Of a stretch of DNA of 64,000 nt, positions 38,413 to 48,732 are shown in pieces. The translations under genes were made by a program, and so were the position numbers. Numbering within the stretch: the first letter of the stretch is position 1; each line of letters begins with the position of its first letter. Below the pieces are notes generated by a model. The model had not been told where the DNA came from. It did no database searches and was given only the letters and a program-made list of their open reading frames with translations. The DNA is from Proteus vulgaris (GTDB lineage Bacteria; Pseudomonadota; Gammaproteobacteria; Enterobacterales; Enterobacteriaceae). The stretch spans positions 3,038,001 through 3,102,000 of the forward strand of contig NZ_CP090064.1 of the NCBI RefSeq assembly GCF_023100685.1, in the 5' to 3' direction.

Positions 38413-40098
38413 ATGAGAAAAAAAGTTATTTTATTAACACTATTAAGTGGATTTTCAACCAGTGGATTAACAGCAAATGACGCCGGTTATTTAGGCTCGA
38501 TGGGAGAATCGCGGCGCGCATTACAAGATAGCCAACGTGAAATAAATCAACTTATTGAACAAAATCGCTATCAGCAACTTCAAGAAAATGCATTAGAGGT
38601 TTCACCTACCCCCACACTTATTACTGAATCAGAACATTGTTTACCTATTAATGGTGTTTATGTTCAAGGAATTACTTTACTTAATGAAAAAGATCTTGAT
38701 TCATTAACACCAATACCAGAGCAATGTATAAAAAGTGCAGACGTTAACCGATTAGTCAAAGAGTTAACTCAACGCTACCTTCAACATGGTTATATCACAG
38801 CCAGGGTCCAATTTTTACGCCCTAATGAAGAACAACAGCTTGGATTATATGTTATTGAAGGCTTTATTGAAAAAATACAGGGTGGTGACCGAGGTGTTAA
38901 CACAACTTTACTTTTTCCTCATATTGAAGGAAAACCGCTAAAACTGTCAAAGCTTGATCAGGGACTTGATCAAGCTAACCGTTTACAATCCAATAAGGTC
39001 AAACTGGATATATTACCGGGTACACAATTAGGTGGCTCCATTATTCAGCTTACCAATCAACGCCAAGCGCCTTGGCACTTGAATATTTCAAGTGATAATT
39101 ATGGGCAAAAAAACTCAGGACGCTGGTTAGTTCGAACGAATGCAAGCTTAGACAGCCCTTTGGGGCTATCCGATTTTATCAGCTTAAATACTAGCATCAC
39201 CACAGACAATCCAAATGCACGTTTTAATCGTGCTTATACTCTACTCTATTCTTTACCTTATGGCGCATTAACATTAAGTGCTTTTGGTAGCTATTCAGAG
39301 TACGAATTTCATCAAGCATTACAAACACGTACGATACGTTTATCCGGGAATACCACACAAGTAGGTTTAAGGGGAGATTACGCTTTTTATCGTAGTCAAA
39401 AACAGATAGATACCTTAAACATGCAGATAACACATAAACGGATACGCAACTATTTCAGCCAAATCCGCTTAGATCTAAGTAGTCCAGCACTCACAACCGT
39501 AGAGCTAGGCATCAACCATTTACACATTATTTCCAACGGCGTTGTCAGTGTTAATTTAAGCGCAGAAAAAGCCATTGGTTGGTTTGGTGCAGACGGCTCA
39601 CCTCATGTTGCTAATGGTGGTGGTAATGACTATCGCTTTACAAAAGTTAAACTTTTTGCCAATTGGCAACATCGCTTTTCATTATCGGATTCTACATTTT
39701 TATTCAATAGCGCTTTCATTGGTCAATATAGTCCTGACACCTTACCGGGAGTTGAATGGCTCAGTTTAACCGATAAAAATGCGATCCGCGGTTTTGATCA
39801 AAGCACGCTTTCTGGCGATAACGGAGGGTATTTACGTAATACCCTTTCTTATCCTTATCGAAGAAATACCTTTTCAATCACCCCTAGAATTGGCCTAGAT
39901 GCAGGTCGTGTTCAACAACATGGCAACTATGAAGGATGGCGTAATGGTTATGGACTCAGTTCAGGCTTAAATCTTCAATATCAAAAAGCACAATTTGATA
40001 TTGAAGTTGCTAAGGGGCATTTGCTTTACAACCAAACGAATTCCAATAAAACCAAAGACCCTACTCAAGTGTTAGTTAGATTTTCATATTTATTTTGA
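38413..40098 (+). CDS. hpmB: Haemolysin activator/secretion protein HpmB (TpsB)
   Basis: Outer-membrane Omp85-type transporter that secretes and activates HpmA (561 residues). Signal peptide 1 to about 20 (cleavage near LTA), periplasmic POTRA region about 65-205 (ITLLNEKDL, LVKELTQRYLQHGYITARVQ), then the 16-strand barrel. The conserved L6 motif is present as IRGFDQ in KNAIRGFDQSTLSGDNGG, and the C-terminus ends in Phe (VRFSYLF) as expected for the Bam signal. Length and sequence agree with HpmB/ShlB. hpmA follows after 33 bp. Confidence 0.96.
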   Translation: MRKKVILLTLLSGFSTSGLTANDAGYLGSMGESRRALQDSQREINQLIEQNRYQQLQENALEVSPTPTLITESEHCLPINGVYVQGITLLNEKDLDSLTPIPEQCIKSADVNRLVKELTQRYLQHGYITARVQFLRPNEEQQLGLYVIEGFIEKIQGGDRGVNTTLLFPHIEGKPLKLSKLDQGLDQANRLQSNKVKLDILPGTQLGGSIIQLTNQRQAPWHLNISSDNYGQKNSGRWLVRTNASLDSPLGLSDFISLNTSITTDNPNARFNRAYTLLYSLPYGALTLSAFGSYSEYEFHQALQTRTIRLSGNTTQVGLRGDYAFYRSQKQIDTLNMQITHKRIRNYFSQIRLDLSSPALTTVELGINHLHIISNGVVSVNLSAEKAIGWFGADGSPHVANGGGNDYRFTKVKLFANWQHRFSLSDSTFLFNSAFIGQYSPDTLPGVEWLSLTDKNAIRGFDQSTLSGDNGGYLRNTLSYPYRRNTFSITPRIGLDAGRVQQHGNYEGWRNGYGLSSGLNLQYQKAQFDIEVAKGHLLYNQTNSNKTKDPTQVLVRFSYLF

Positions 40099-40131
40099 TT
40101 CACACTCATAGCAATAAACGGAGAAAACTCT

Positions 40132-43100
40132 ATGAACTCAAAAAATTTCAAGCTCTCTCCTTCGGGTAGGCTTGCTGCATCTTTAGCGATTATTTTCGTA
40201 TCATTAAATGCATATGCTGGCGGTATTGTTCCTGATTCGGGCAATCAAGGACCGAATGTTTCATCAGTCAATGGTGGCACTCAAGTCATTAATATCGTTA
40301 CACCAAATAGTGAAGGTATTTCTCACAACCAATATCAAGATTTTAATGTAGGCAAACCTGGCGCAGTATTTAACAACGCCTTAGAAGCCGGGCAATCACA
40401 ACTTGCAGGGCAATTAAATGCCAACAGTAATTTAAATGGGCAAGCCGCGTCTTTAATTTTAAATGAAGTTGTTAGCCGTAACCCATCATTCTTATTAGGT
40501 CAACAAGAAGTCTTTGGTATTGCTGCGGAATATGTTCTGTCTAACCCGAATGGCATCACTTGTGATGGCTGTGGTTTTATCAATACAAGCCGGTCTTCTT
40601 TAGTCGTGGGTAATCCACTGTTTGAAAACGGTGAGTTAAAAGGATATAGCACACTTAACAACACCAATTTACTTTCTATTGGTAAAAACGGTTTATATGC
40701 TCCGGGTCTTTTAGATTTAATAGCGCCGCGTATTGATAGCAAAGGAAAAATAACTGCTGCTGAAATTTCAGCGTTAACAGGACAAAACACCTTCTCTCAA
40801 CGTTTTGATATTCTTACATCACAAAAACCAACTTCTGCACTAGATAGCTATTTCTTCGGAAGCATGCAATCTGGTCGTATTCGTATTATTAATACCGCAG
40901 AAGGAAGTGGTGTTAAGTTAACTGGTAAATTCATTTCTGATAATGAATTAAGTGTAAAAGCAGATAACATTCAAACAGATAGTCAAGTTCGTTACGATAG
41001 TTTCGACAAAGATGGCAGTGAAAATTACCAAAATTACCGTGGTGGTATCGCAGTTAATAATAGTGGTTCAAGCCAAACTCTAACAAAAACAGAGTTAAAA
41101 GGTAAAAACATCACATTAATTGCTGATAATAAAAACCAAATCAAAGCCTCTGATTTAATGGGTGATGATATTTTATTACAAGGCGCTCATTTAACTGTTG
41201 ATGGAAAGCAGCTACAACAAAAAGAGACTGATACCGACAATCGCTGGTTCTATTCTTGGCAGTATGATGTCACTAAAGAAAAAGAACTCGTACAACAAGT
41301 TGGTAGCCATATTGATGCCAAAAACAATGCCACACTAACAGCAACTCAAGGTGATGTCACTCTTGAAGGTGCAAAAGTTAATGCAGGTAATACTCTGGCA
41401 ATTAATGCCAATAAAGATATTAATATCAATGGATTAATTGAAAAAGAAAATCGCAGTGAAAATGGCTATAAACGTAACCACACTTCTCGTCTAGAGACAG
41501 GTAGTTGGAGCAATAGCCATCAAACAGAAACGTTAAAAGCCAGTGAATTGACTGCAGGTAAAACACTAGGCTTAAATGCTGAAGGCTCAGTAACAGCTCA
41601 AGGTACAAAATTACATTCTAATGAGAATGTTGTGGTTAACGCCAAAGAGAATATCAATCTTAATGTTCAAAATACCAACAATGATAAAACCGTGACCGAC
41701 AATCATGTTGTTTGGGGCGGGATCGGCGGTGGTAATAATAAGAACAATAACAACAAACAAGAAGTCAGCCATTCAACACAATTAACGGCAGATGGACAAC
41801 TGTTACTTGCGGCAGATAACAGTGTCAAAATCACTGGGAGCCAAGTCAAAGGCAATCAAGGTGCTTTTGTTAAGACAATCCAAGGTGATATCGTAATTGA
41901 TAATGCAATTAGCGAAACCATCACTAAAACGGATGAACGCACAGGTACAGCTTTTAATATTACTAAAAACTCCCACAAAAATGAAACTAATCAACAACTT
42001 TCAACTGGTAGTGAATTAGTTTCTGATGCGCAATTAACTGTTGTCAGTGGGAAAGATGTCAATGTCATCGGTAGCCTAATTAAAAGTGCTGATGAGTTAG
42101 GTATTGAATCTTTAGGTGATATCAACGTTAAATCGGCACAACAAACTACAAAAATCAATGATGAAAAAACATCATTAGAAATCACTGGCCACGCTAAAGA
42201 AGTTGAAGACAAACAATATAGCGCTGGTTTTCATATCACTCATACATCCAATAAAAACAATAGCACAGAGGCAGAACAAGTCGGCTCTACTCTCAGTGGT
42301 GGCAGTGTTAAAGTTCAAGCGGATAAAGATGTCACTTTTGCTGGTTCTGACCTAAAAACAACAGCAGGTAATGCCACCGTTTCTGGTGACAATGTTGCCT
42401 TTGTTTCAACAGAAAACAAAAAAGAGACTGACAGTACAGATAGAACCATTTCAGGTGGCTTTAGCTATACTGGTGGCGTTGATAAAATCGGTAACAAAGC
42501 TGATTTCCAATATGACAAACAACATACAACAACCGAAATCACCAAAAATAAAGGTAGCGAAACTCAAGTTGCGGGTGATTTAACTATCACTGCAAACAAT
42601 GATGTAACCCACCAAGGTGCATCACACAAAGTTGATGGCGCTTATAAAGAATCAGGTGAAAATATTAATCACCTTGCCGCCAATGATAGTGCAACATCTA
42701 AAACAGATACTTTAAATGTAGGTGTCGATGTGGGTGTTAATCTTGATTATAGTGGCGTCACTAAACCAATTAAGAAAGCCGTTGAAGATGGTGTTGATGC
42801 TACTAATCCAGACAGCAACAAAGGTATTGATAAAAAAGTTACCTTTAGAGATGCCATTAGCAATCTTGCTAACTTAAGTAGCTTAGAAGCACCTAATGTG
42901 GGCGTTGAAGTTGGAGTGAAAGGTGGCGGAAGTCAGAAATCACAAAACGATACCCAAGCGGTTTCAACATCGATTACTGCTGGTAAAATTAATACTGACA
43001 GCAATAACACCTTACATGATCAAGGAACTCATTATCAATCAACCCAAGGTGATGTTGCACTAACTGCTAACACTCATACTAGTGAAGCAGCACAAAATAA

Positions 43101-44865
43101 ACACCAAGGCTCCTTCCATGAAACAACAGGTGGTGGTCAAGTAGGTGTCAGCACCAAAACTGGCTCTGACATTACCGTAGCAATTAAAGGTGAAGGTAAA
43201 ACCACTGACACTAGTTTAACGACAATAAAAGCTGAAGGTAGCCAATTTAACTCAGCAGGCAATATCAATATTAATGTACGCGAAGATGCACATTATGAAG
43301 GCGCTAAGTTTGATGCTCAAGAGGGTAAAACTGTCATTAATGCTGGGGGCGATTTAACGCTTGCACAAGCAACAGATACCCATACTGAAAGTCAACATAA
43401 CGTGAATGGTAGCGCAAACCTAAAAGTAGGTACAACACCAGACAATAAAGATTATGGTGGCGGCTTTAACGCAGGTGGTGCAAATCATCAAAAAGATCAG
43501 ACAACAGCAAAAGCGGGTTCAGTAAATGGTTCTCAAGGTATTGAGTTAAACTCAGGCCATAATCTGACTTTACAAGGCACTCATTTAACCAGCGAAAATG
43601 ATGTTGCTCTGACCGCAACCAACAAAGTTGATTTCCAAGCAACTGAATCTCAACGTACTGAAACAGGTAAAAACTTATCAGGTGGATTACAAGCAGGATT
43701 TGGCCAAAAAACGGGAGAGAAATCCTCTTCTGTCAATGGATTAGGTGGCGCTGAATTTGCTATTGGTAAGCAAGATGAAAAAACAGTCTCGCGTGAAGGT
43801 GGCACAATCGCTAACCAAGGTAATTTAACCGTTAATGGTAGTTCAGTTAACCTTCAAGGTACTAAAGTTAATAGCAAAGATACGCAATTAACGTCTCAAT
43901 CTGGAGATACTACACTCACATCAGCACAATCAACTGATTACAAAAACAATTGGGGTACTGATATTTCTTTAAATGGCAAACAAACCAATACTACGCCAAA
44001 AGAAGTGACTGAAGAAAATCCAGCAACCTCTATCCATAATATTGGTGGCAAAGTTTTAGTAAACGTTGAAGATCAGCAAAAATCTACTCACCAAAATGCC
44101 TCTGTAGAAACAGGCACATTAACTGTAAATAGCGATAAAAACCTCGCTCTTTCTGGTGCAAATGTTTCTGCGGATAATGTAACGGGTAATGTAGGTGGTG
44201 ACTTTACAGTAACTAGCCAGAAAGACAGTGATCGTCATGTTAATGTTGATGTAAATGTCGGTTACAACCACAACAATGATCCTAAATCTAGCCAAGTTGA
44301 TAAAACAGCCAAAGCAGGCGGATCATTGTTAGAAAATACGATCAAAGAGACTATTGATTCAGGAATTAAATCTGCAACAGATGTTATTTCTGATAAATAC
44401 AATTCTCTTTCTTCCACTATTGCAGATAAAACCGGTATCAGTGGTGAGACAAAAGCAAAAATTGATAAAGGTGTTGGCACAGTGGGTAACGGTATCAAAA
44501 ATATCGTTACTGGTGCGGAAGGTCATACCGCCAATGCCGATATCAATGTCTCTCATATTGATAATGATGCTGTAGCCCAAACCTCGACCTTAACCAGCAA
44601 AAATGACATTTCATTAAATGTAAGTGGCACAACTAAACTTACAGGTGCAGAAGTGAAAAGTGAGCAAGGACAGGTTGATTTAGGTGGTAGCAACGTTCAA
44701 TTAAATAATATTGAAGGCCATCATTATGAAGCGGGAGCAGATCTTGATCTGAAATCATCAGCCGTTGATTTAGTGAAACAACTGGCAGGTGGTGATTTAT
44801 CATTAAAATCACCAGTTAAAGTCAATGAGACTGTAAACACAAAATCATCTATTTCTGAAAAGTAA
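40132..44865 (+). CDS. hpmA: Haemolysin HpmA (TpsA cytolysin)
   Basis: Secreted pore-forming haemolysin, 1577 residues, the size known for Proteus HpmA. Signal peptide 1-29 (cleavage after NAYA). The TPS secretion domain (about 30-265) contains the NPNGI motif at 138-142 and the C144-D-G-C147 pair. The rest is a long array of haemagglutinin/FHA-type repeats rich in N, T, D and G forming a beta-helix. The C-terminus (about 1390-1577) contains the helical KTAKAGGSLLENTIKETIDS region. It ends in GHHYEAGADLDLK and no VENN-type toxin module or immunity gene follows, so it is a cytolysin and not a contact-dependent inhibitor. No frameshift is seen. Confidence 0.96.
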   Translation: MNSKNFKLSPSGRLAASLAIIFVSLNAYAGGIVPDSGNQGPNVSSVNGGTQVINIVTPNSEGISHNQYQDFNVGKPGAVFNNALEAGQSQLAGQLNANSNLNGQAASLILNEVVSRNPSFLLGQQEVFGIAAEYVLSNPNGITCDGCGFINTSRSSLVVGNPLFENGELKGYSTLNNTNLLSIGKNGLYAPGLLDLIAPRIDSKGKITAAEISALTGQNTFSQRFDILTSQKPTSALDSYFFGSMQSGRIRIINTAEGSGVKLTGKFISDNELSVKADNIQTDSQVRYDSFDKDGSENYQNYRGGIAVNNSGSSQTLTKTELKGKNITLIADNKNQIKASDLMGDDILLQGAHLTVDGKQLQQKETDTDNRWFYSWQYDVTKEKELVQQVGSHIDAKNNATLTATQGDVTLEGAKVNAGNTLAINANKDININGLIEKENRSENGYKRNHTSRLETGSWSNSHQTETLKASELTAGKTLGLNAEGSVTAQGTKLHSNENVVVNAKENINLNVQNTNNDKTVTDNHVVWGGIGGGNNKNNNNKQEVSHSTQLTADGQLLLAADNSVKITGSQVKGNQGAFVKTIQGDIVIDNAISETITKTDERTGTAFNITKNSHKNETNQQLSTGSELVSDAQLTVVSGKDVNVIGSLIKSADELGIESLGDINVKSAQQTTKINDEKTSLEITGHAKEVEDKQYSAGFHITHTSNKNNSTEAEQVGSTLSGGSVKVQADKDVTFAGSDLKTTAGNATVSGDNVAFVSTENKKETDSTDRTISGGFSYTGGVDKIGNKADFQYDKQHTTTEITKNKGSETQVAGDLTITANNDVTHQGASHKVDGAYKESGENINHLAANDSATSKTDTLNVGVDVGVNLDYSGVTKPIKKAVEDGVDATNPDSNKGIDKKVTFRDAISNLANLSSLEAPNVGVEVGVKGGGSQKSQNDTQAVSTSITAGKINTDSNNTLHDQGTHYQSTQGDVALTANTHTSEAAQNKHQGSFHETTGGGQVGVSTKTGSDITVAIKGEGKTTDTSLTTIKAEGSQFNSAGNININVREDAHYEGAKFDAQEGKTVINAGGDLTLAQATDTHTESQHNVNGSANLKVGTTPDNKDYGGGFNAGGANHQKDQTTAKAGSVNGSQGIELNSGHNLTLQGTHLTSENDVALTATNKVDFQATESQRTETGKNLSGGLQAGFGQKTGEKSSSVNGLGGAEFAIGKQDEKTVSREGGTIANQGNLTVNGSSVNLQGTKVNSKDTQLTSQSGDTTLTSAQSTDYKNNWGTDISLNGKQTNTTPKEVTEENPATSIHNIGGKVLVNVEDQQKSTHQNASVETGTLTVNSDKNLALSGANVSADNVTGNVGGDFTVTSQKDSDRHVNVDVNVGYNHNNDPKSSQVDKTAKAGGSLLENTIKETIDSGIKSATDVISDKYNSLSSTIADKTGISGETKAKIDKGVGTVGNGIKNIVTGAEGHTANADINVSHIDNDAVAQTSTLTSKNDISLNVSGTTKLTGAEVKSEQGQVDLGGSNVQLNNIEGHHYEAGADLDLKSSAVDLVKQLAGGDLSLKSPVKVNETVNTKSSISEK

Positions 44866-44907
44866 TAGATACCTGATAAAAGAGTAATGCCTATTCTTTT
44901 ATAAGCC

Positions 44908-44945
44908 AACCCCGCTTGTTATTACAGTAAGCGGGGTTTTTATCT
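44908..44945 (+). terminator. Terminator of hpmBA
   Basis: AACCCCGCTT and AAGCGGGGTT form a 10-bp GC-rich stem with an 11-nt loop, followed by TTT-A-TCTTTTT, about 40 bp after the hpmA stop. Confidence 0.92.
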
Positions 44946-45078
44946 TTTTGTATTTTAGCCTTTTCTTCTCCCATAAATTTACATTTTCTAATATTCCAAA
45001 TAGCCTTATAAAAACATAATCATTTGAATTAAAGTAAAAAATTACTCAACACTGTAAAAGATAAATAACACACAACCC

Positions 45079-45109
45079 TTGACCTTCCCCTAATGGTAAA
45101 GCCTAAGCT
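45079..45109 (+). promoter_or_regulatory. CueR-type promoter of the former copA
   Basis: TTGACC (45079-45084) and TAAGCT (45104-45109) are separated by 19 bp, the over-long spacer of MerR-family promoters. The spacer holds CCTTCCCC...GGTAAAG, resembling the CueR dyad (ACCTTCC-type half with GG-AAGG-type half, imperfect). It lies upstream of a copA fragment and cueR, so a copper-responsive role is likely. Confidence 0.7.
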
Positions 45110-45142
45110 TTATTTCATACCATATTTAGAAGGGGAATTTTA

Positions 45143-45310
45143 ATGAATGCGAAGACAGCATTATCTCTGCCAGCCGGCTGAGCTTACCAGTGGAAGGCAT
45201 GACATGTGCTTCATGTGTTGGTCGTGTTGAACGAGCATTAAAAGCGCCCTATCATTGCCGTTACTGCCATTGAGCATTCTGGTTATAAAATAGATAGATC
45301 ACCTCTATGA
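45143..45310 (+). pseudogene. copA: Remnant of copper-transporting ATPase copA
   Basis: After a good ribosome site (AGGGG) the frame opens as MNAKTALSLPAG and stops; one base away the frame continues LSLPVEGMTCASCVGRVERA, an unmistakable heavy-metal-associated domain with the CxxC copper motif. Seven codons later the sequence jumps to a third piece reading A-V-T-A-I-E-H-S-G-Y-K-I-D, the end of such a domain, then a stop. So about 170 bp remain of a gene normally longer than 2.4 kb: a frameshift plus at least one large deletion. The membrane and ATPase domains are absent. It lies directly before cueR. Confidence 0.88.
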
Positions 45311-45384
45311 CCAGACTCAATACTATAAAGCGACTATCCTATACTTATAAAAGCACGCTTCATTATTCTAATAAGGAAAATATG

Positions 45385-45834
45385 ATGAATATTGGTCAAG
45401 CAGCAAAAAAGTCCGGTATTTCCAGCAAAATGATCCGTTATTATGAGCAGATTGGCTTAATTCCAAAGGCTATTCGTACTGGTTCAGGCTATCGAGATTA
45501 CACAGATGCAGATGTGGCTTGCTTTCGTTTTATTCGTCATTCTCGGGCACTTGGCTTTTCAATCGAGCAAATATCAACGTTATTAGTTTTATGGAACAAC
45601 AGAGAGCGAGCTAGCGCAGATGTGAAATCCATAGCCATTTCTCATATTGAAGAGCTTAACCGCAAAATAGCTGAACTTCAGCAGATGACACAAACACTAG
45701 AACATTTAGCAAAAGATTGCCAAGGTGACAATAATCCAAATTGTCCGATTATTGCAGGATTAGCGGCGACTGAAGAGACTTCTGAAAAGAGAATAACCAA
45801 AAGCCATCTCTCTCGCCTTCGCTCTTCAATCTAA
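45385..45834 (+). CDS. cueR: Copper-responsive MerR-family regulator CueR
   Basis: Cu(I)/Ag(I) sensor activating promoters with 19-bp spacers (149 residues, slightly longer than E. coli). HTH at 1-70 (MNIGQAAKKSGISSKMIRYY start; E-Q-I-G-L follows), dimerisation helix, and the metal loop C-Q-G-D-N-N-P-N-C-P-I-I with the two cysteines eight apart as in CueR. Start set at 45385, seven bases after AAGGA; an adjacent ATG at 45382 and a longer frame from 45307 are alternatives. It follows a decayed copA whose copper promoter remains, so cueR may now be autoactivated from that promoter or from its own start. Confidence 0.9.
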   Translation: MNIGQAAKKSGISSKMIRYYEQIGLIPKAIRTGSGYRDYTDADVACFRFIRHSRALGFSIEQISTLLVLWNNRERASADVKSIAISHIEELNRKIAELQQMTQTLEHLAKDCQGDNNPNCPIIAGLAATEETSEKRITKSHLSRLRSSI

Positions 45835-45848
45835 TTTATTTGTGATAA

Positions 45849-45879
45849 AAAAATCCCGCTTATTACTCAGCGGGATTTT
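45849..45879. terminator. Bidirectional terminator between cueR and secA
   Basis: AAATCCCGCT and AGCGGGATTT form a perfect stem with an 8-nt loop, bounded by A residues on the left and TTCTT on the right, between convergent genes. Confidence 0.88.
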
Positions 45880-45924
45880 CTTATTAAAAGCTCGATTAAA
45901 TAGCTATTATCATCAGTTCGTCAA

Positions 45925-48633
45925 TTAACCTAATTGACCATGACAATGTTTAAATTTCTTACCTGATCCACAAGGGCATGGTTCATTACGACCCACTTTT
46001 TTACCCGCAGCCACTTGACCATCAACCGCTGACATTTGAGATTCTTTTGTCACTTCATGGCTTAACTGCTGTTGTTTAGCTAAACGTTCTGCTTCTTCAC
46101 GACGGCGACGTTCTAACTCTTCAACTTCTTCCGGTAAACGAACTTGGACTTTGCTTAGTGTGCTGATCACTTCGTATTTCAGTGATTCCAACATATTAGC
46201 AAACATCGCGAACGATTCACGTTTGTACTCTTGTTTTGGATCTTTTTGTGCATAACCACGTAAGTGAATACCTTGACGCAAGTAATCCATTGCGGCCAAG
46301 TGTTCTTTCCACAATGAATCTAGCGTTTGTAACATCACACCTTTTTCAAAGTTACGCATCATTTCAGCACTAACAATTTCTTCTTTCGCTTTATAGACTT
46401 CAATAGATTTTTCTAAAATACGTTCACGTAATGTTTCTTCGTGTAACTCAGGCTCTTTATCTAACCATTCTTTGATTGGTAAATTTAAATCAAAGTCTTT
46501 TTGTAGACATGCCGTTAAACCTTCGATATCCCACATTTCTTCCAGTGATTGAGGCGGAATGTAGTTATCGATCATTGTAGTGAAGACATCTTGACGAATA
46601 CTGTCGATAGTTTCGCTTACATCTGCCACATCCAGTAATTCGTTACGTTGAGTGTAGATTGCACGACGTTGGTCATTAGCTACGTCATCATATTCAAGCA
46701 GTTGCTTACGAATATCAAAGTTACGGTTTTCTACTTTACGTTGCGCATTTGCAATTGCTTTAGTTACCCAAGGGTGCTCAATCGCTTCGGTTTCATTCAT
46801 ACCTAATTTACGCATCATGCCAGATACTTTATCTGAAGCAAAAATACGCATTAAGGAGTCTTCCATAGATAAATAGAAACGAGAAGAACCTTCATCACCT
46901 TGACGCCCCGCACGACCACGTAACTGGTTATCAATACGACGAGATTCGTGACGTTCAGTACCAATGATATGTAAACCACCTGAAGCTAATACTGCGTCAT
47001 GGCGCTCTTTCCATTTAGCTTTGATTTCTTCAATTTGCTCTTCAGTTGGCTCTTCAAGTTTAGCCACTTCAGTTTGCCAGCTACCCCCTAACACGATATC
47101 AGTACCACGACCCGCCATGTTAGTTGCAATAGTTACCGCTGAAGGTAAACCTGCGTTAGCAATAATATCAGCTTCCATTGCGTGGAATTTCGCATTCAGC
47201 ACGTTATGGTGAACATTCGCCTTCGTTAACGCATTAGAGATTTCTTCTGACTTTTCAATTGAGATAGTACCAACAAGTACAGGTTGGCCATTTTTGGTAC
47301 GCTCACGAATATCTTCGATAATGGCAGCAAATTTACCTTGTTCATTCATATAAACTAAATCAGGCAGATCTTTACGCACCATTGGGCGGTTCGTTGGGAT
47401 AACAATCGTTTCTAAACGATAGATAGAGTTAAATTCAAACGCTTCAGTATCCGCAGTACCCGTCATCCCTGCTAATTTTTCGTATAAACGGAAATAGTTC
47501 TGGAATGTGATTGACGCTAATGTTTGGTTCTCATTTTGGATCTTCACACCTTCTTTTGCTTCAACTGCTTGGTGTAGACCATCTGACCAACGACGACCTT
47601 GCATTGTACGACCAGTATGTTCGTCAACAATGATAACTTCGCCATCTTTAACAATGTAGTCAACATCTTTAGTAAATAGAGCGTGAGCACGCAATGCCGC
47701 TGTCACATGGTGCATTAACATAATATTAGCTGGTGAGTATAAAGACTCGCCTTCTTTCATCATGCCCGCATCTGCTAATAATTCTTCAATCTTAACCAGA
47801 CCACGTTCTGTGATATTTACTTGACGTGTTTTTTCATCAACAGAGTAATCACCTTCGCCTTGGAAAGTATCTGAATCTTCTTTTTCTTGAGAAACCAAAT
47901 GAGGGATCACTTTGTTCATTTGGATATAAAGCTCAGAGCTATCTTCTGCTGGGCCTGAAATAATCAGAGGTGTACGCGCTTCATCGATTAAGATTGAGTC
48001 AACCTCATCCACTAATGCATAGTGTAATTTACGTTGAACACGCTCTTGTGGGCTAAATGCCATATTATCGCGCAGATAATCGAAACCGAATTCGTTGTTA
48101 GTACCATAGGTGATATCAGCGTTATAGGCTTCACGTTTTACTGGTGGTGCCATATTCGGTAGGTTGATACCAACGCTTAATCCTAAAAACTCAAATAAAG
48201 GACGGTTATTTTCGGCGTCACGTTGTGCCAAGTAGTCATTGACGGTAACAACGTGAACCCCTTTACCTGATAACGCATTTAAATATGCCGGTAATGTTGC
48301 AGTTAATGTTTTACCTTCACCTGTACGCATCTCAGCAATACAACGTTCATTTAGCACCATACCACCGATTAGCTGCACATCGAAATGACGCATACCAAAG
48401 ACACGTTTACTTGCTTCACGAACAGTTGCAAACGCTTCTGGTAAAATACCTTCTTCTTTTTCACCCTTTTTTAAGCGCTCACGAAACTCATCTGTTTTTG
48501 CTTTTAATTCATCATCAGTCAGTTTTTCAAATTCTGGCTCTAGTTTATTAATTTCAACAACTACTTTGCGCATACGGCGGATAGAACGATCATTACGGCT
48601 ACCAAAAATCTTGGTTACAATTTTACCTAACAT
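45925..48633 (-). CDS. secA: Preprotein translocase ATPase SecA
   Basis: Motor of the Sec pathway, pushing preproteins through SecYEG (902 residues). Walker A MRTGEGKT near 102-109, Walker B with [16 protein letters not shown] around 209-224, preprotein crosslinking domain, second motor domain with [13 protein letters not shown], helical wing/scaffold domains, and the C-terminal zinc/SecB-binding tail [14 protein letters not shown]. Synthesis is regulated by the upstream secM arrest peptide. In E. coli mutT follows; here cueR is next. Confidence 0.98.
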   Translation of the reverse strand: MLGKIVTKIFGSRNDRSIRRMRKVVVEINKLEPEFEKLTDDELKAKTDEFRERLKKGEKEEGILPEAFATVREASKRVFGMRHFDVQLIGGMVLNERCIAEMRTGEGKTLTATLPAYLNALSGKGVHVVTVNDYLAQRDAENNRPLFEFLGLSVGINLPNMAPPVKREAYNADITYGTNNEFGFDYLRDNMAFSPQERVQRKLHYALVDEVDSILIDEARTPLIISGPAEDSSELYIQMNKVIPHLVSQEKEDSDTFQGEGDYSVDEKTRQVNITERGLVKIEELLADAGMMKEGESLYSPANIMLMHHVTAALRAHALFTKDVDYIVKDGEVIIVDEHTGRTMQGRRWSDGLHQAVEAKEGVKIQNENQTLASITFQNYFRLYEKLAGMTGTADTEAFEFNSIYRLETIVIPTNRPMVRKDLPDLVYMNEQGKFAAIIEDIRERTKNGQPVLVGTISIEKSEEISNALTKANVHHNVLNAKFHAMEADIIANAGLPSAVTIATNMAGRGTDIVLGGSWQTEVAKLEEPTEEQIEEIKAKWKERHDAVLASGGLHIIGTERHESRRIDNQLRGRAGRQGDEGSSRFYLSMEDSLMRIFASDKVSGMMRKLGMNETEAIEHPWVTKAIANAQRKVENRNFDIRKQLLEYDDVANDQRRAIYTQRNELLDVADVSETIDSIRQDVFTTMIDNYIPPQSLEEMWDIEGLTACLQKDFDLNLPIKEWLDKEPELHEETLRERILEKSIEVYKAKEEIVSAEMMRNFEKGVMLQTLDSLWKEHLAAMDYLRQGIHLRGYAQKDPKQEYKRESFAMFANMLESLKYEVISTLSKVQVRLPEEVEELERRRREEAERLAKQQQLSHEVTKESQMSAVDGQVAAGKKVGRNEPCPCGSGKKFKHCHGQLG

Positions 48634-48653
48634 AAATCTTTATTCTCATTTAT

Positions 48654-48699
48654 GGCGTGAAAACGCCGAAAAAAGCCTCTGTTTTATGTATTAACAGAG
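48654..48699 (-). promoter_or_regulatory. secM-secA intergenic hairpins
   Basis: Two stems lie in the 99-nt spacer: CTCTGTT / AACAGAG (48677-48699), followed on the minus strand by GCTTTTTTC, and GGCG / CGCC (48654-48667) just before the secA ribosome site (GAGAATAAAG). In E. coli a secM-secA hairpin hides the secA ribosome site until SecM stalls. Exact pairing partners here were not computed; the first stem with its T run could also act as a partial terminator. Confidence 0.6.
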
Positions 48700-48732
48700 A
48701 TAATCATAATCTTATTAGATTAAGTGACTCAA

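Noticed and set aside
40132..44865. Contact-dependent inhibition toxin (CdiA-type) reading of the large TPS protein
   Set aside because: No VENN-like motif, no variable C-terminal toxin and no small immunity gene downstream; length and motifs fit the HpmA/ShlA cytolysins.
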